A stretch of DNA of 64,000 nucleotides from Allodiplogaster sudhausi (taxonomy: Eukaryota > Nematoda > Chromadorea > Rhabditida > Diplogasteridae). Below, in pieces: positions 27,407 to 38,415 of the stretch. Numbering within the stretch: position 1 is the stretch's first letter; every line of letters begins with the position of its first letter. The notes beneath the pieces are model-generated. The model searched no databases and had not been told where the DNA came from. It worked only from the letters and a program-made list of their open reading frames with translations. The translations under genes and the position numbers were made by a program. Location: NCBI GenBank assembly GCA_945643635.1, contig CALZFC010000062.1:1565001-1629000 (forward strand). Direction: 5' to 3'.

Positions 27407-30400
27407 AGAGAATGTTTGAAACTAGTTTTAAATTTCAAGTCAGACGAAAGTTAAATGTAAGTACACTTCACACCGTGCAGTAAGGAGATGTGAACATAGG
27501 AGCAGTGGGAATGAAACACTGGATGCACACAACAAAGGGAACACGAAAGAAAATGTTTCAGATCTTTTGCTTTTACATCTCTTAGTTAGCCGCAAATAAT
27601 TTGCATACATTAATGAAATGTTGTCCGAATACTTACTAAATTTATAATCTTTATATGTGTAAACTAAGAAAATTTTCTTAAAAAATGTTAATGAAAATAT
27701 AAATGTACCACTTGGCGCCGAGCCAGCAGCTTGCTTGGTGTGGTGGTCTCTCCTGCCTCCTCCTCTCCCTCCTCCGCCACTTCCTGCTCTCGCCCCCTCA
27801 CCACCTCTCTCCTCATCGCTCCCTCCACTTCTCGCACCGGCCCTTTCCGTCCGCACATAGCGAAGGCTAAAAAATATCACTATATGGGGGTATGTAAGAG
27901 TGAGGGAAGCGCAGCACTAAAAACAAATTCGGTTTTCGCGTTGCACTAACTGCGTTTCCCTCGTAGCCCCGATATGGGTGACAACGAAGAAAACATGAGC
28001 TGAGCCTGAATCTTCCATCTATCCAACCTTGTCACAGTCTTCTCAACAATACGCTTCTCTCCGTTGCTGTCCCTCTCGCTGGAGACGTATCTGAAAGCAA
28101 CAAAACATTTTGTGCGTGACAAACACAACATGCGATACATGTGGGGAGGGCTGATAACAAACTTCAGTTCGTTACTGTCTATTTGTATAAGGACCCAAAT
28201 TAGCTACAATCTATTAAAAAGACAGTTCGTCCCGTCGATATGAGTAATGAATCAAGAATCAAACAATTTGACTGCATAAAAAAATTGAATTATACTACCG
28301 TACCTTTTCTGCTTAACACGGACGCATTCTTTCCGTTCGGGACCACCTCCTCCTCCGACCCCTCCGCGGCTTCCTCGCTTTCTCCGCATCGAGTCATCAT
28401 CACTGTAGGTGTCGTGTGAAGAGTTGCTCGAAGATGCGCGTCTGAAAATTTTATATAACTAAAATAATAAAAAAAATATGAGCCTTAATACATTAAGAAC
28501 AGTGAGGTTAAAAAATTGACATGTTTAAATAGGTCTCACTTTTGCCAGGTATCCTCCCGAAAAATGGCACGCAGTGCTGGGGATCCAACAGAAAGCAATA
28601 ATACCACCACTCCCGATTTTCAGCACATTTTAAGGCAACAGAGGTAGAATCCTCCCGGTTTTTTTGTTGTGGCCCCTTCCGAAAATCTTGAAGAGAGACG
28701 TTATTTAAATACTAATTGACAGGCTTAAGAGAAAGAGCGATGAGATAAATTTTGTTTGTCATCAACTTTCTTTCCGTTCACCCTGCATAGTCTACGTTTA
28801 GTTGTATTTCAATGTACAGCGTATGACTACACACTAGGTTGGGGCCCAAAATGACCCCCACGGCCTTGACTGACCTCTTTCTCTTCTCCGGCCTCTTCTC
28901 TGATGACCTCTGCGAGTGTCGACTGTACGGCGGAGGAGGAGAGCGACGCTGGAAATTGAGAGAAACGGTGATCTTCCCAATTTTATTTTTACAAAATCGA
29001 CCTTTCCATAAATGTTTAAGAAACAGAAAAAAAAACATAATAGCCTTGCATTTTATAAATAATTTTATCAGTATTTTTCTTCATAATTATATATAATAAT
29101 TTCATAATTATAACAAAGTAAATACGCAAGTAAACTTTTTAATATATTAAAAAAATCTGACTAGCGAATGGTAGTTCGGAGGAGGCGACGTCATGGGGTC
29201 CCTTCGATCACTCCCTTCCCTTCCCTGCCTAGAAGTCGATCTGCTCGAAGGCTCTCTTTTCGTTTCCATCGGAGTTTGGTGACAGGGCATTTCAGCTGGA
29301 AGAGAGAGAGAATCATCCTTTTTTTTTTAAATCTCGAACAAAATATTATCCTTAAATATTAAAAAAAACAACACATTTTTCTTCGGGTACCTTTCCAGTG
29401 TATTCGAAATCAAATACAGTGGGGAGAAGTACGTGAAAATATTTACGAAATAAAAGGTTTTCCTTTTGATCGACAAGTATTTCACCTGCTCTCATCGTCA
29501 GCTAACACTTTGATCGTCCTAAAACTGACTAAAGAAGTTGTCTGTTGGTGTCGGCTCTGGCAGCTGAACTGGGGGCGATGATTCTGTTGTGATTGGTTCG
29601 CGAGAGGGAGTCGGCTCTGGCTCGATCGGAGGAGTTCGTGCCCGCCCTGCAATCCATGTTGAATCACTTTCTACCAGGGGAATACTGTACTGTCAGTGCA
29701 AAACAAGGTCGGTGCATGCGCCGTGTTGAACCCCCCGCCTTGGCCTGTCCAAGAACTTGCTGAATGCTGCTTGCTACACACGAAAGCTTGTGTGTTTGTT
29801 TGGAAAATGACGAGCACTCCAAAGAACGATCATACAGAAAAGGGATCGGCTCTATTAATGTGCATTTTCCTGTTTAAATATATAAGAGCAGCTCTTAGAA
29901 GGGATGCTCCGTCAAATCTCGATTGACCTTTTTCTCGATACATGAGAAACCCATAGATCAAGGGGACAATAACGATATGAAAATTGGTTAAACTTCACCA
30001 GTATTATTAACATATTCATAATTGCTAATTACACAACAACTTAAATGAACTCTTACCAACTGAATGGAGTGGCAATGGTGGGTTTTCCTCTAGACGATCC
30101 ACGTCAATGTCTGGCGGAGGGAGGGGTGAAGAGGCCGGACGAACAGGAGAAGAAGATGCGCTTGCTTCGGGCTCTTTCGGCTCTGCAAACAGCGGTAGAG
30201 TCAATTCCCTGCCATTAAAGACCCTCCACTCCTGCTGACCTTTCTCTCGGAGTATCGTCTCGCGTTGTTTCTCTAGAAAAGCATCGCTCATGTTCAAAAA
30301 GTGTCTCGGTTTCTCAAGTTCTCCGTTCGTCTTCTCCTTGTATCGCACAGAAAGCACGGCAGCTGGAATTGCGAGACCAAACTTAAGCACAACAATAAAA

Positions 30401-33400
30401 AAGAATCACTCAACACGAACACTCTGATATTTAATTATAATCTACCTAGATTCCGTTTAAATATAATTTAAATGTTAATTTTTCTCAAGATAACAAAAAA
30501 AAGTCTTGCTAACCGTATGGATCGAGTGCACAGTGAATGGGAGTGCCCATCACAGTTTTCTCGTTATTCGCTTCCACAAATGCGATGGCTGCGGCCGTTC
30601 GCCTAAAAAAAGACGTATAATTTTTTTTTTTACTTTTCTAGGATACTTTCGGCGGGAAAGTTAAAATTTGAATTGAGCTGTACTTGAAGAGAAGCAGCGC
30701 CATGCCCAGATGTCTTCTCGTTGTTGGATGCCGCAAAACTACGACATCTTCGACATCGCCGCATTTCCTAACAATAAGACAAAATCTTTCATTTTCTTGT
30801 AACATGTTTTGTGCAGCTTATTTAGTAATGATTCTTTTTTTACTTTGCTTCTTTTTATGTAATGGTTCGCTCGCTTCGCTCCATTCACCGGTGAATAATA
30901 CTTTCAATCCACTTAAAACGACAAACTCGGCCATTTTCTGGAGGAATAGCAGATTGACGTTGTCGTTGAGCTGGAAGATCGCGACTTCCCGCTTGGGTGG
31001 AGTGCAAGTGTAGCTGTCATCCAACTGAAATTTTAAAATTTTAATATGTAAATTTTTTATGTAAAAAAAACAGAGAAACAAACGATTTTATTTTTAAAGA
31101 ACCTCCCACTCTCAGAATTATAAAAATGTCAATACTTTTCCTTGAGAAAAAAAATAGCCCGATGATTTCAACCAACAGGAATAATGCACCTTTCTAATAC
31201 ATTGCAGGTGAAATACCTTTTTTTATTGAAAAAGCTATAACGAAACTATTCAAATTGCAAAAAAGAATAAATGGCAATTATTACCTGAAATTCTGGAAAT
31301 ATGAGATCCGTCGTAACAGGGACCACTTTGAAACGCGATCGTCGTGGATCTGCCGGGATACCCGGGAAGTCATGCTGAAGAGGTTTATATTGCTTAATCC
31401 TACAGTATTTATCACATATAATATATTGTACAATAATAGATTCTACGTTTTAAATGTAGTAATACATTCTATTTACGTTATTTATGTAATTCTACCAGAC
31501 AGAAATTCAATCTCAAACACCTAAAGTCTGATAACGAAAAAACCTTTTTAAGCAAAAACGAGTGCTTGCTAATTAGGAAAAAGAAAAAAAAGCAAAGAAA
31601 ATATTTTCTTTAATAAATAAATTCTAAATATATCCTTAAAAATATAGATTATTACCTTGGAAAACTCAGGTGCGCATTTTCCGTTGTATCGCTTGACAAG
31701 AGGATTTCCGGGAGCAAGTAGTGGATCCAGAATCAACTTGTACGGTCTATAAAAAAACCAAATTAACTTTTCTATTTTGTTCCGTACTCCTTTCCGATAT
31801 CCCATTAATTTAGCAAAAAAGAGCAATTACGATTTACATTTATAGATTTCAGAACTCCTGCCGGTCAATTTTGTTGCTTTCTCTAGCATCGGCATCGGGG
31901 AAGAATGGACTTAACGCATGCCTTTGTAAAACAGGGCGGGGTAAATGAAATAATGGCATTAAACAACAAGATATGGCAGATAAAGATAGAAATTTGATTA
32001 AATATGGCTTCTTTAGATGATAAATTTTTCTCAAAAGTCTAACTGAGGTAGAGACCCATAAATGACTCGGGTCAGGGATGTCCAAAACCAGGCCCGGGCC
32101 GGCACGCTGTCCCTGCGGGCCGGGCCCGTAGGGTACGCGGGCCGGGCCGGGCCCTACCTACAAAATCTCGGCCCGGACCCGCCAAATTAGCAACAGGCCG
32201 GACTTTGGACTTCCCTGACTAGGGTAACACATTACGTCAATGCTTTTCTCCTCTGATCGGCATATGTTTCTTCTAGAAATATTTAAAGCATAATGAAAAT
32301 ATTGTTATTAATTAAATGCTAAAATAATAAATTTTTTTTCAGGAAAATACTGAAAGCATAACAAAGAACGGAATCTACCGAAAAGGTTTCGGCGCCGGCT
32401 GTTGCCCGTTGACTGAAGGTTGGCTGGGATATCTTGAAGAATGAGAAGGGAATTGATGATGGGAATGATGAGAAGAGCTTGGAAGAGAGCTGCCTGCAAC
32501 TGAATTACGTGCATAAAAAAACAATTAGTTCCTGTATTATATTATTAAATGTATTCGTTTCCTTAATTCTTATATTTTCTAATCGTACACTCGTTGAGTA
32601 CTAGAGAAAAAGTGAAACTTTCTATTTTAGCACACCTTGCGTGTTTAGGGTGAAGAATGAGGTTAGAAATGTAAAAAAAACAAAGTAACTGTTAATTTTA
32701 TTCCTGAAAATCGATGTCAGGAAATGGCGAGATACTAAATTCCAAAAATTAAAGCACCTTTTTATTTAAAATAATTAAAATGGTTTCATACGGAAAGATC
32801 CATCATTCTAAAAATGCGGTGAGGACAATTAAGTTAGAACAGAACGAAAGCACAATAATTTTACCAGGATATGCGTGTCTTGATGATCCGGGCACAGCAA
32901 GAGGATGTGAAGGTGGTCGGGGGCCCTGAGGAAAGCAGGTAATATTTTCTCTCAAAAGTAAGAATAACTGTATATGAGTTATTATAAGTTATTTCCTTGA
33001 CGTTCCTGTTTTGCATCATTTGATAAATATAACTTTTTTGCGTCAGAGTGAACATCCTTCTCTACTACTAGCGCTCTTTGTTCTATACCAGTAATCGCCC
33101 GCTGGTATTTGAAATGAACAAAGATACACTATAAAAAAGTAACTTCAGAAAAGGCGTTTTGCAATAATGAAAAATATAAATCAATGAATATTAGTTTTAA
33201 AAAATATTATAGGAAAATAATACTAATAACCTTGGAGAGAATGGGAGGTGGCGGAGGAGGGAGAGATGGAAGTTTAGCAGAGTTTCTGCCGGGAAGAGAA
33301 GAAGAGGGCTGACTGCTCGACGTCGATGGCCGGGATGACGAGGAAGAGGAAGGAGAAAACGGAGGAGCTGCCGTCTTCCGCACTCCGCTGCTGCTCCCTG

Positions 33401-33964
33401 TCAAAATTTAAGGGATAGAAAATTATCACGGATATTAAATAGCCATAACAAAACTATGACAATATGAAGTAAATGTTAGTAAAAAACTTGGCTTACAGTT
33501 GTTGCACAGCAACAACCGCATGCAAGTAAGGTAGGTTTCCCCCTTTTCCCTTAAAATAGAGACAAGACATTTTCTAAACCCCAAATAAGAGAATGCTGAA
33601 TTTATATGAAGTACTGATTATATCGTACACTATTAAATGGAAAAAGAATAAATCCAAACAAGCAAACAAATCTTCCTCTTCTTGCACAGACGTTGGCAAA
33701 CACATAAAACCTTGAATTTCAAGACATTTTGGCCTGCTAATAATTCGATAAGCAAGGCTGAAACAGCATCTCACAATCAGCCTTAATACACGCAATAGGA
33801 TTCGACTGATCCGCCCTCAACCAGGCTAACCCAAGGCTCATCCACGAAATACCCATGTTCATTTGTCGCGCGTCACAGGTCTTTTGGCCCCCGCAATTTC
33901 CTCCTGGACGGGTGGGCGTAGCTTGTTTTGCACCTGGCTGCTGCTGAAGTCTCCGTGCGTCCAT
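11577..33964 (-). CDS. SETD1: SETD1-type histone H3 lysine-4 methyltransferase (Set1/COMPASS), about 47 exons
   Basis: This is the catalytic subunit of the nuclear COMPASS complex, which methylates histone H3 lysine 4 at promoters using S-adenosylmethionine. The joined exons give about 1857 codons plus a stop, close to human SETD1A (1707) and SETD1B (1966). Domain order is N-terminal block, RRM (about residues 195-275), Ser/Pro/Arg/acidic low-complexity middle, N-SET, Win motif (about 1639), SET and post-SET to the end. The RRM next to the far C-terminal SET separates it from MLL-type KMT2 proteins, which have PHD and FYR domains. Total exon length is divisible by three. Weak points are exon 17 (27350-27292) and the GAG acceptor of exon 36 (16275). 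Its promoter is shared head-to-head with UFC1. Confidence 0.95.
12784..12854. repeat. (CT)n microsatellite abutting the SET-domain exon 43 donor
   Basis: Read on the minus strand, the intron begins gtgagagagagagag directly after CAGAAG. The repeat phase matches the donor sequence, as if the tract grew from it. Confidence 0.93.
13692..15784 (-). CDS. SETD1: SETD1 exons 37-41: N-SET region and WDR5-binding Win motif
   Basis: The exons are 15784-15698, 15409-15344, 14788-14723, 14402-14271 and 13874-13692, all in matching phase. IFYSFQ then [19 protein letters not shown] corresponds to the N-SET helix of human SETD1 (GLDxEDIxYLxxxYExLL). [10 protein letters not shown] (about 13800-13770) is the Win motif: the Ala-Arg-Ser-Glu core inserts its arginine into WDR5, and human SETD1B has GCARSEGFY. 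The intron 14789-15343 holds a GGCCC-rich MITE. Confidence 0.9.
14880..15322. mobile_element. GGCCC-rich MITE, copy A (in a SETD1 intron)
   Basis: GC-rich ends full of GGCCC/GGGCC flank an AT-rich centre (about 15060-15150). The centre matches, in reverse orientation, the centre of the copy at 42790-43263 (for example TTCATTTTAATGTATAG and the TGACTGGACGA stretch). No transposase frame is visible. The element is nonautonomous, and its exact ends are uncertain in this copy. Confidence 0.75.
16057..21537 (-). CDS. SETD1: SETD1 exons 23-36: charged, Ser-rich region before N-SET
   Basis: The exons are 21537-21276, 20991-20906, 20745-20684, 20542-20368, 19976-19881, 19708-19649, 19303-19191, 18927-18855, 18696-18624, 18349-18238, 17839-17718, 17612-17528, 17312-16922 and 16275-16057. 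Phases join throughout. Visible pieces are [13 protein letters not shown] (resembling the human MSLDSRIEMLL block), [32 protein letters not shown], an Asp/Ser run ([18 protein letters not shown]) and [15 protein letters not shown]. These disordered stretches are typical of the family and no enzyme domain is expected here. Confidence 0.85.
21561..24700. mobile_element. 3.1-kb TTAA-flanked foldback element in a SETD1 intron
   Basis: The ends are TTAAGAGAGCC at 21561 and GGCTCTCTTAA ending at 24700. The left arm (to about 23015) and the right arm (from about 23335) are inverted copies of each other over about 1.35-1.45 kb with scattered differences. The left arm has an extra stretch of about 85 bp near 22810-22910. 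The loop carries a tRNA-like segment. No transposase was recognised. TTAA is a palindrome, so it may be a duplicated target site (as in piggyBac) or part of the inverted end. The element lies wholly inside intron 21538-25197. Confidence 0.9.
23103..23176 (+). other. tRNA-like sequence in the loop of the foldback element
   Basis: TTGGCAGCGTAGTGAG at about 23108-23123 resembles a tRNA D-arm and pol III A box, and GGGTTCGATTCCC at about 23154-23166 fits the B box/T-loop. Spacing is tRNA-like. The stems are imperfect, so it is probably a decayed tRNA or a tRNA-derived promoter rather than a working tRNA gene. Confidence 0.6.
25198..29646 (-). CDS. SETD1: SETD1 exons 11-22: Pro-, Arg/Gly- and Ser-rich middle
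   Basis: The exons are 29646-29530, 29295-29162, 28948-28875, 28441-28304, 28090-28028, 27866-27709, 27350-27292 (weak), 26914-26755, 26492-26378, 26132-25955, 25720-25648 and 25346-25198. The frame is set by donor/acceptor phase rather than conservation. It yields [30 protein letters not shown] and Pro runs such as GLPPPPPF. In 26914-26755 a second open frame (Lys/Arg/Glu-rich) is also plausible. I chose the Arg/Gly-rich frame because it joins downstream. Confidence 0.75.
30057..31374 (-). CDS. SETD1: SETD1 exons 6-10: RRM domain and following segment
   Basis: The exons are 31374-31285, 31024-30927, 30767-30684, 30602-30514 and 30362-30057. The RRM reads [19 protein letters not shown], then [20 protein letters not shown] and [20 protein letters not shown] across three exons. 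The human counterpart has LNDNVRETFLKDM and KYGEVEEVEILLHP at the same points. In yeast and animals this domain contributes to COMPASS assembly and RNA binding. Exon 10 adds a charged helix and a Pro-rich tail. Confidence 0.93.
31656..33964 (-). CDS. SETD1: SETD1 exons 1-5: start and N-terminal conserved block
   Basis: The exons are 33964-33934, 33397-33231, 32925-32865, 32499-32379 and 31746-31656. The chosen start is the ATG at 33964 ([11 protein letters not shown]); its 31-bp exon joins in phase to [13 protein letters not shown] Ser/Pro/His-rich stretch follows, then [14 protein letters not shown], matching the NYKLIVDP block that precedes the RRM in animal SETD1. Exon 1 is supported only by phase and a good donor (CAG|gtgcaa), so an upstream non-coding exon or another start is possible. 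Confidence 0.8.
32071..32222. mobile_element. Short GGCCC-rich inverted-repeat element, copy B
   Basis: The ends GTCAGGGATGTCCAAA and (reverse complement of the right end) GTCAGGGAAGTCCAAA face each other around about 110 bp of GGCCC/GGGCC-rich DNA. It lies in the SETD1 intron 31747-32378. It resembles the GC-rich ends of copies A and C but lacks their AT-rich centre. Confidence 0.75.
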
Positions 33965-34635
33965 GCTACGAGTACTGGCTTAGGGAAGCAGGGCAGTGGC
34001 GCATCCGCGTGTTCTCTCCTCACCAGTCAACCGCACCGGAGCAGTCCCTGAAGGTGCGAGCGAATTAACATTAGTTACAAACGACAAATCTCGAAAAACA
34101 ACTTTCAAAATAAAACACAAAAAACTTGAACCGTTGCCAAGATTCAGAAAGCGGGAGAGTGCGTCGCACTCAGCGCACCCCGCACCACACCGAAAAGATT
34201 TCTTGCTGCAGCGCTAAGCAGCCTAAGTTATCATTTACTAAACATGGCTAACTTAGAAACTCGTGTATTATGATATGTGTAAATAAAAAAACATCGCATT
34301 TATTCTATTCATAAATAACCTAGTTTATGTCAATTGGAAGCGAAGGTAATCATAAATGAAGCCTTAACTGGTTGGCTAACTTACTATGTTTACCGAATGG
34401 TAACCCGCGCCTCCAACCGGTTGAGAACACTCTGTAGCGCACCGAATTCCGGGTTGCATAACAGTTAGTCCATTCCTGGACATGTGGTTTTTCTTCTTCT
34501 TGGTTTTGCGGCTCCTTATCCGCCGGGGTGCCTATGATTTAGTTGCACCATATTAAAAGCTGTATTTACTTTTCGTCACCTAAAACGCATTATGTTTTAC
34601 AGGAGAAAAAAAATTGGTTTGTTTTCTTTCAGAAG
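33965..34635. promoter_or_regulatory. Shared head-to-head upstream region of SETD1 and UFC1
   Basis: The start codons of SETD1 (33964, minus) and UFC1 (34636, plus) are 671 bp apart and face away from each other, so both promoters must lie here or nearby. I see no clear TATA box. Part of the region (34120-34215) is GC-richer. A strong 3' splice-site sequence (TTTTCTTTCAG) ends at 34632, 3 bp before the UFC1 ATG. It suggests a 5'-UTR intron or a trans-splice acceptor. Confidence 0.65.
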
Positions 34636-35664
34636 ATGGATGAGGCAACGAAGAATACGCTTCGCGCCATTCCGCTTCTGAAGACCAAGGCTGGCCCGCG
34701 TGACGGCGACCTTTGGGTCCAGCGGCTTGGCGTGGGTTTTCCGTCACTTTTATTTGGCCAATATGTGTCTTTATTTCTTTTCTTAAAGAGAAATCTCCTT
34801 ATTTGTCTCGAGAACATTTACTTTTTTTCCTTCGACAATTTTAAGTGCTCTCGAAATGCTTTCTGCTGTTTTGTTTTTTCTTAAGTATTTTTCTGTATTA
34901 TTACATATCTTATCTTTAAAGGAGGAGCTCCGCGCCATCATCGCATTCGTGGAGAAGAACAAGGAGACCGACCAGGACTGGTTCCGGCTCGAGTCGAACC
35001 AAGACGGCACCAAGTGGTTCGGCAAGTGCTGGTACTTCCACAACATGATCAAGTAAGGTTTTTTTCTTCTTCTCTCTTTCTTACCACCGAGGGCCACACT
35101 TTATAAAAATAGATATGAAATAATAGTGTATTTGGTTTTTTTAACAAAATGTGCTGGATCAATCATGTGGTACGACTTATTAGCTTTTCAAGAATGTCGA
35201 AAAACATTTGAATTCATTGTTTTCAATAATTGTTTCGTGTTGTTTCTAGATACGAATTCGACGTCCAATTCGACGTGCCCGTCACGTATCCGACCACCGC
35301 ACCCGAGATCGAACTCCCGCAGCTCGAAGGCAAAACGGCCAAGGTTTCAATACCATTACAATAATGTAGTTTCTATATTAAACAAATGATAATAATAATA
35401 AAAATTTATAGTTAATTTTTATTCAAGTACCGATGTGTTGCTTTTATTATCAACATCATTAACTTTGCTGTAATGGATGTAATCCAAATAGAGGCCTGCA
35501 AAATTTGTTCGCGGGAATGATGTTATGAATATTGGTTACCAGACATATTATGAAGTTTAGTACTGTTTTATTGTAAATGGAAAAATTTACAAACAAAATT
35601 ATCGTAGTATAATTATTTTTTATAACTACTTTTTTATATTTAATAAAATTTCCGGCCTTCTGAC

Positions 35665-35700
<36 letters not shown>

Positions 35701-35902
35701 GTTTATAAAAATTTTAATACAGGATTATTTAAATGTATAATTCTAGATGTACCGCAGCGGCAAGATCTGCCTCTCCGAGCACTTCAAGCCTCTCTGGGCC
35801 CGAAACGTCCCCAAGTTCGGCATTGCCCAGGCCTTCTCGCTCGGTCTCGCACCTTGGCTCGCCGTCGAGATTCCCGATCTCGTTGAAAAGGGTCTCATCT
35901 AG
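34636..35902 (+). CDS. UFC1: UFM1-conjugating enzyme E2 (UFC1), 4 exons, complete
   Basis: UFC1 takes the ubiquitin-like protein UFM1 from the E1 UBA5 and passes it with the E3 UFL1 to targets such as ribosomal protein RPL26 at the ER. The exons are 34636-34731, 34922-35052, 35250-35343 and 35747-35902 (TAG), phases 0, 2 and 0, giving 158 residues (human 167). Nearly the whole protein aligns with the human one by eye: [49 protein letters not shown] and [20 protein letters not shown]. The catalytic cysteine is Cys115 in GKICL (human Cys116). The short C-terminal tail after EKGLI is missing relative to human. The first donor (GGC|gtgggt) is slightly unusual but keeps the frame. Confidence 0.97.
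35666..35698. repeat. (TTA)n microsatellite in UFC1 intron 3
   Basis: About 11 tandem ATT/TTA units upstream of exon 4. The intron otherwise holds AT-rich DNA with no further exon. Confidence 0.93.
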
Positions 35903-36356
35903 CCGAATACCTAGGATACGGTACCTACAGTAACCGGAAGCTTATGTTCTGAATGTATACGGAAAGCGAGTTGATAAAATAACCCTTGCAGAAGGTGAAG
36001 ATAATCTTTAGTTGTTATGAAAGTATTTTCCGAAAGTACTTTTATAGATGGAAAGCAAGCTAAATATAGTAGAATTATTAAGTTATATAGTCAGAAAACA
36101 AATCTTATTTTTATAATCGTTTTTAGGAGCAGTAAACATAGCAGTCATTTCCGATTTATGCAAGCCTCTTTTTGTTCCTAAAATGCCTTTATTTTATTTG
36201 TTTTCTTATTCGAGGGTGGTTAATCTTTGTTTTTACTTATTTAACTTCCGTTATTCCATGTTGTGTTTCACTTTGCTGAAACGAGTTTTTTTCATGTGTC
36301 TCTTTTTGTTCAGTTTTGCATGTGAATTTATGACGGCTCCTGTTAATTGGATTGCA

Positions 36357-36362
36357 AATAAA
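36357..36362 (+). terminator. Candidate UFC1 polyadenylation signal
   Basis: AATAAA about 455 bp after the UFC1 stop, followed by a T/GT-rich stretch (TTGTGTTTCTTGTTAG). It is the first perfect signal I noticed with a suitable downstream element. Confidence 0.45.
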
Positions 36363-36580
36363 TACATCTTGTGTTTCTTGTTAGAAAAAAAATCTAGAAA
36401 AAAACAATGATTCATTGACATCAAAATTAAAATAATAATAAATCCTTTCAGTTAGTTAAGCTCTGAAATGTCTGTACAGGTTCAATCGTTTGTTGGGTTT
36501 ACATACTCACTGCGCAGGTTTACTACCGTATGCTTATGTGGAGATTAATAAAATTAGAATGCTCAGTGTGCCCACTGTTC

Positions 36581-36628
<48 letters not shown>

Positions 36629-36887
36629 CATATTTATTTTAACCAATTAATGAGTCTAGGCTAGTTGAATACTACATCGTTTTAGTCTTGTCAACTCTTT
36701 CCAGTGAATTCACTTATAAGTATTATTTTCTTCTCTTTCAAGTTCGAGCAATTGGCTTCCAATGACAACGGCGCCCCGTAAACTATCCCACTATTTCCTG
36801 AAGCCAGGAACAGTTCAGGCTTGTTGCCAAACAACTGCAGGAAGCTGAGAGGCCATTTGGAACGCGCATCAGACTGGCCGGGATATC

Positions 36888-36889
<2 letters not shown>

Positions 36890-36950
<61 letters not shown>
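36890..36950. repeat. (CT)n(AT)n compound microsatellite
   Basis: A CT run passes directly into an AT run and then back to CT. The same arrangement, (CT)n followed by (AT)n, occurs at 40318-40395. Confidence 0.95.
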
Positions 36951-37226
36951 CTCGCTCTCTCCCTCCCTCCCTCCTCAGTCAGTTTTTCTGTGTGTATATA
37001 CTTTTATATAAATATATACAATACATACACTATATATCCCTCTCTATCTCCCTCTTCAACATTCTTTTCCGTATTTCCTCATACTTTACTGTGCCCTTCC
37101 CTTGGGGATCTAATGGGGGAAAAGTGCCGGAAGTCATTTTCGGTCACCACAAGACCAACCCAACCCCCGGACGCCCCAAGGCACCTGACACCTCTGCCCT
37201 CTTTTTCTCTGTCCCCCTCTCTTTCC

Positions 37227-37270
<44 letters not shown>

Positions 37271-37416
37271 CTCACAACCTGGGATGTCCATGGCCGGGCC
37301 CAATATTAGCCATGGGACCCGGTTCGGGGTCTGGTCTTATAACTCAATTCGTTTATCACATATCCAGACACAGAAGAAAACATATATAATTTAATATAAT
37401 ACTAAAGAAGTGATTC

Positions 37417-37584
37417 AAGATTCCCCCTTTTTCTCTCTGTCTTTCTGTCTCTTCATTGCTCTCTATCCCTTCTTGTCCCTCTCGCTCCATCCCGCTACTC
37501 AAGATTCCCCCTTTTTCTCTCTGTCTTTCTGTCTCTTCATTGCTCTCTATCCCTTCTTGTCCCTCTCGCTCCATCCCGCTACTC
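37417..37584. repeat. 84-bp tandem duplication
   Basis: The sequence starting AAGATTCCCCCTTTTTCTCT at 37417 repeats almost exactly at 37501. Both copies end in CCATCCCGCTACTC. The high identity suggests a recent duplication. Confidence 0.93.
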
Positions 37585-38097
37585 CAAATTCTGACTCAGC
37601 TCCTGAATAATTTCATGCTTGCCCGATTCTCTCGACCGGATTGGTGTCGGCATCGAAAATGTGCCAGAATCGGAGATATAAAATCAAGGAGAACACCAAA
37701 AAGAGTGCGAGCATTCCTTGACTTTCAGAAGATTTCAAGAAACCCATCCAGCAATTTCTACCGCTGTCGAGAGCATTCTTGTGTGTTCAAGAGAGATGGA
37801 GAGAGAGAACAAGCGATGCCATATGGCGGTCCTCGTTTTATGGTCCTCATTTCTTCCCATTTTCAAATAGTCGCTTTTTCCTATTTTGAAAATGACCCTG
37901 TTATACCCCCTGCCTCTCGCTCTCGCTCTATTCTCTGTGTCTTTTGGAGATCGATGCATTCTAAAGCTGTTGCGTGGGTGCATAAATGCATACACAGACA
38001 CATACATACATACTAGACTTTCCACTCCCTTGTATCTCTCAGTCTCATCCTCTCTTTCTTTCCACTCCCTCCCCTCTGACTCCCCTTCATTACACAC

Positions 38098-38144
<47 letters not shown>

Positions 38145-38235
38145 GTGAATCCCTCGCTCTCCTCTCTATCTCATCCTTTATATCGTCTCTCTATCTTCTG
38201 CCCTTTCATCCATCCAGACAAGATCCTTCCTCTCC

Positions 38236-38278
<43 letters not shown>

Positions 38279-38415
38279 CGTGGAAAGGTCTCCATGGCGA
38301 TTGGTCCGCGCTTCTTCCTGATCTCCCAAACCTCCTTATTTAATGCCGCTTCCTCATTACTTTAACGACATCAAATTTTTACCATATTTCTAGAATTTTT
38401 CGAAATACATATGTA

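Noticed and set aside
33996..34217. 73-codon plus-strand open frame upstream of UFC1
   Set aside because: It is in the promoter region, has no similarity to a known protein, and is not in phase with UFC1 exon 1.
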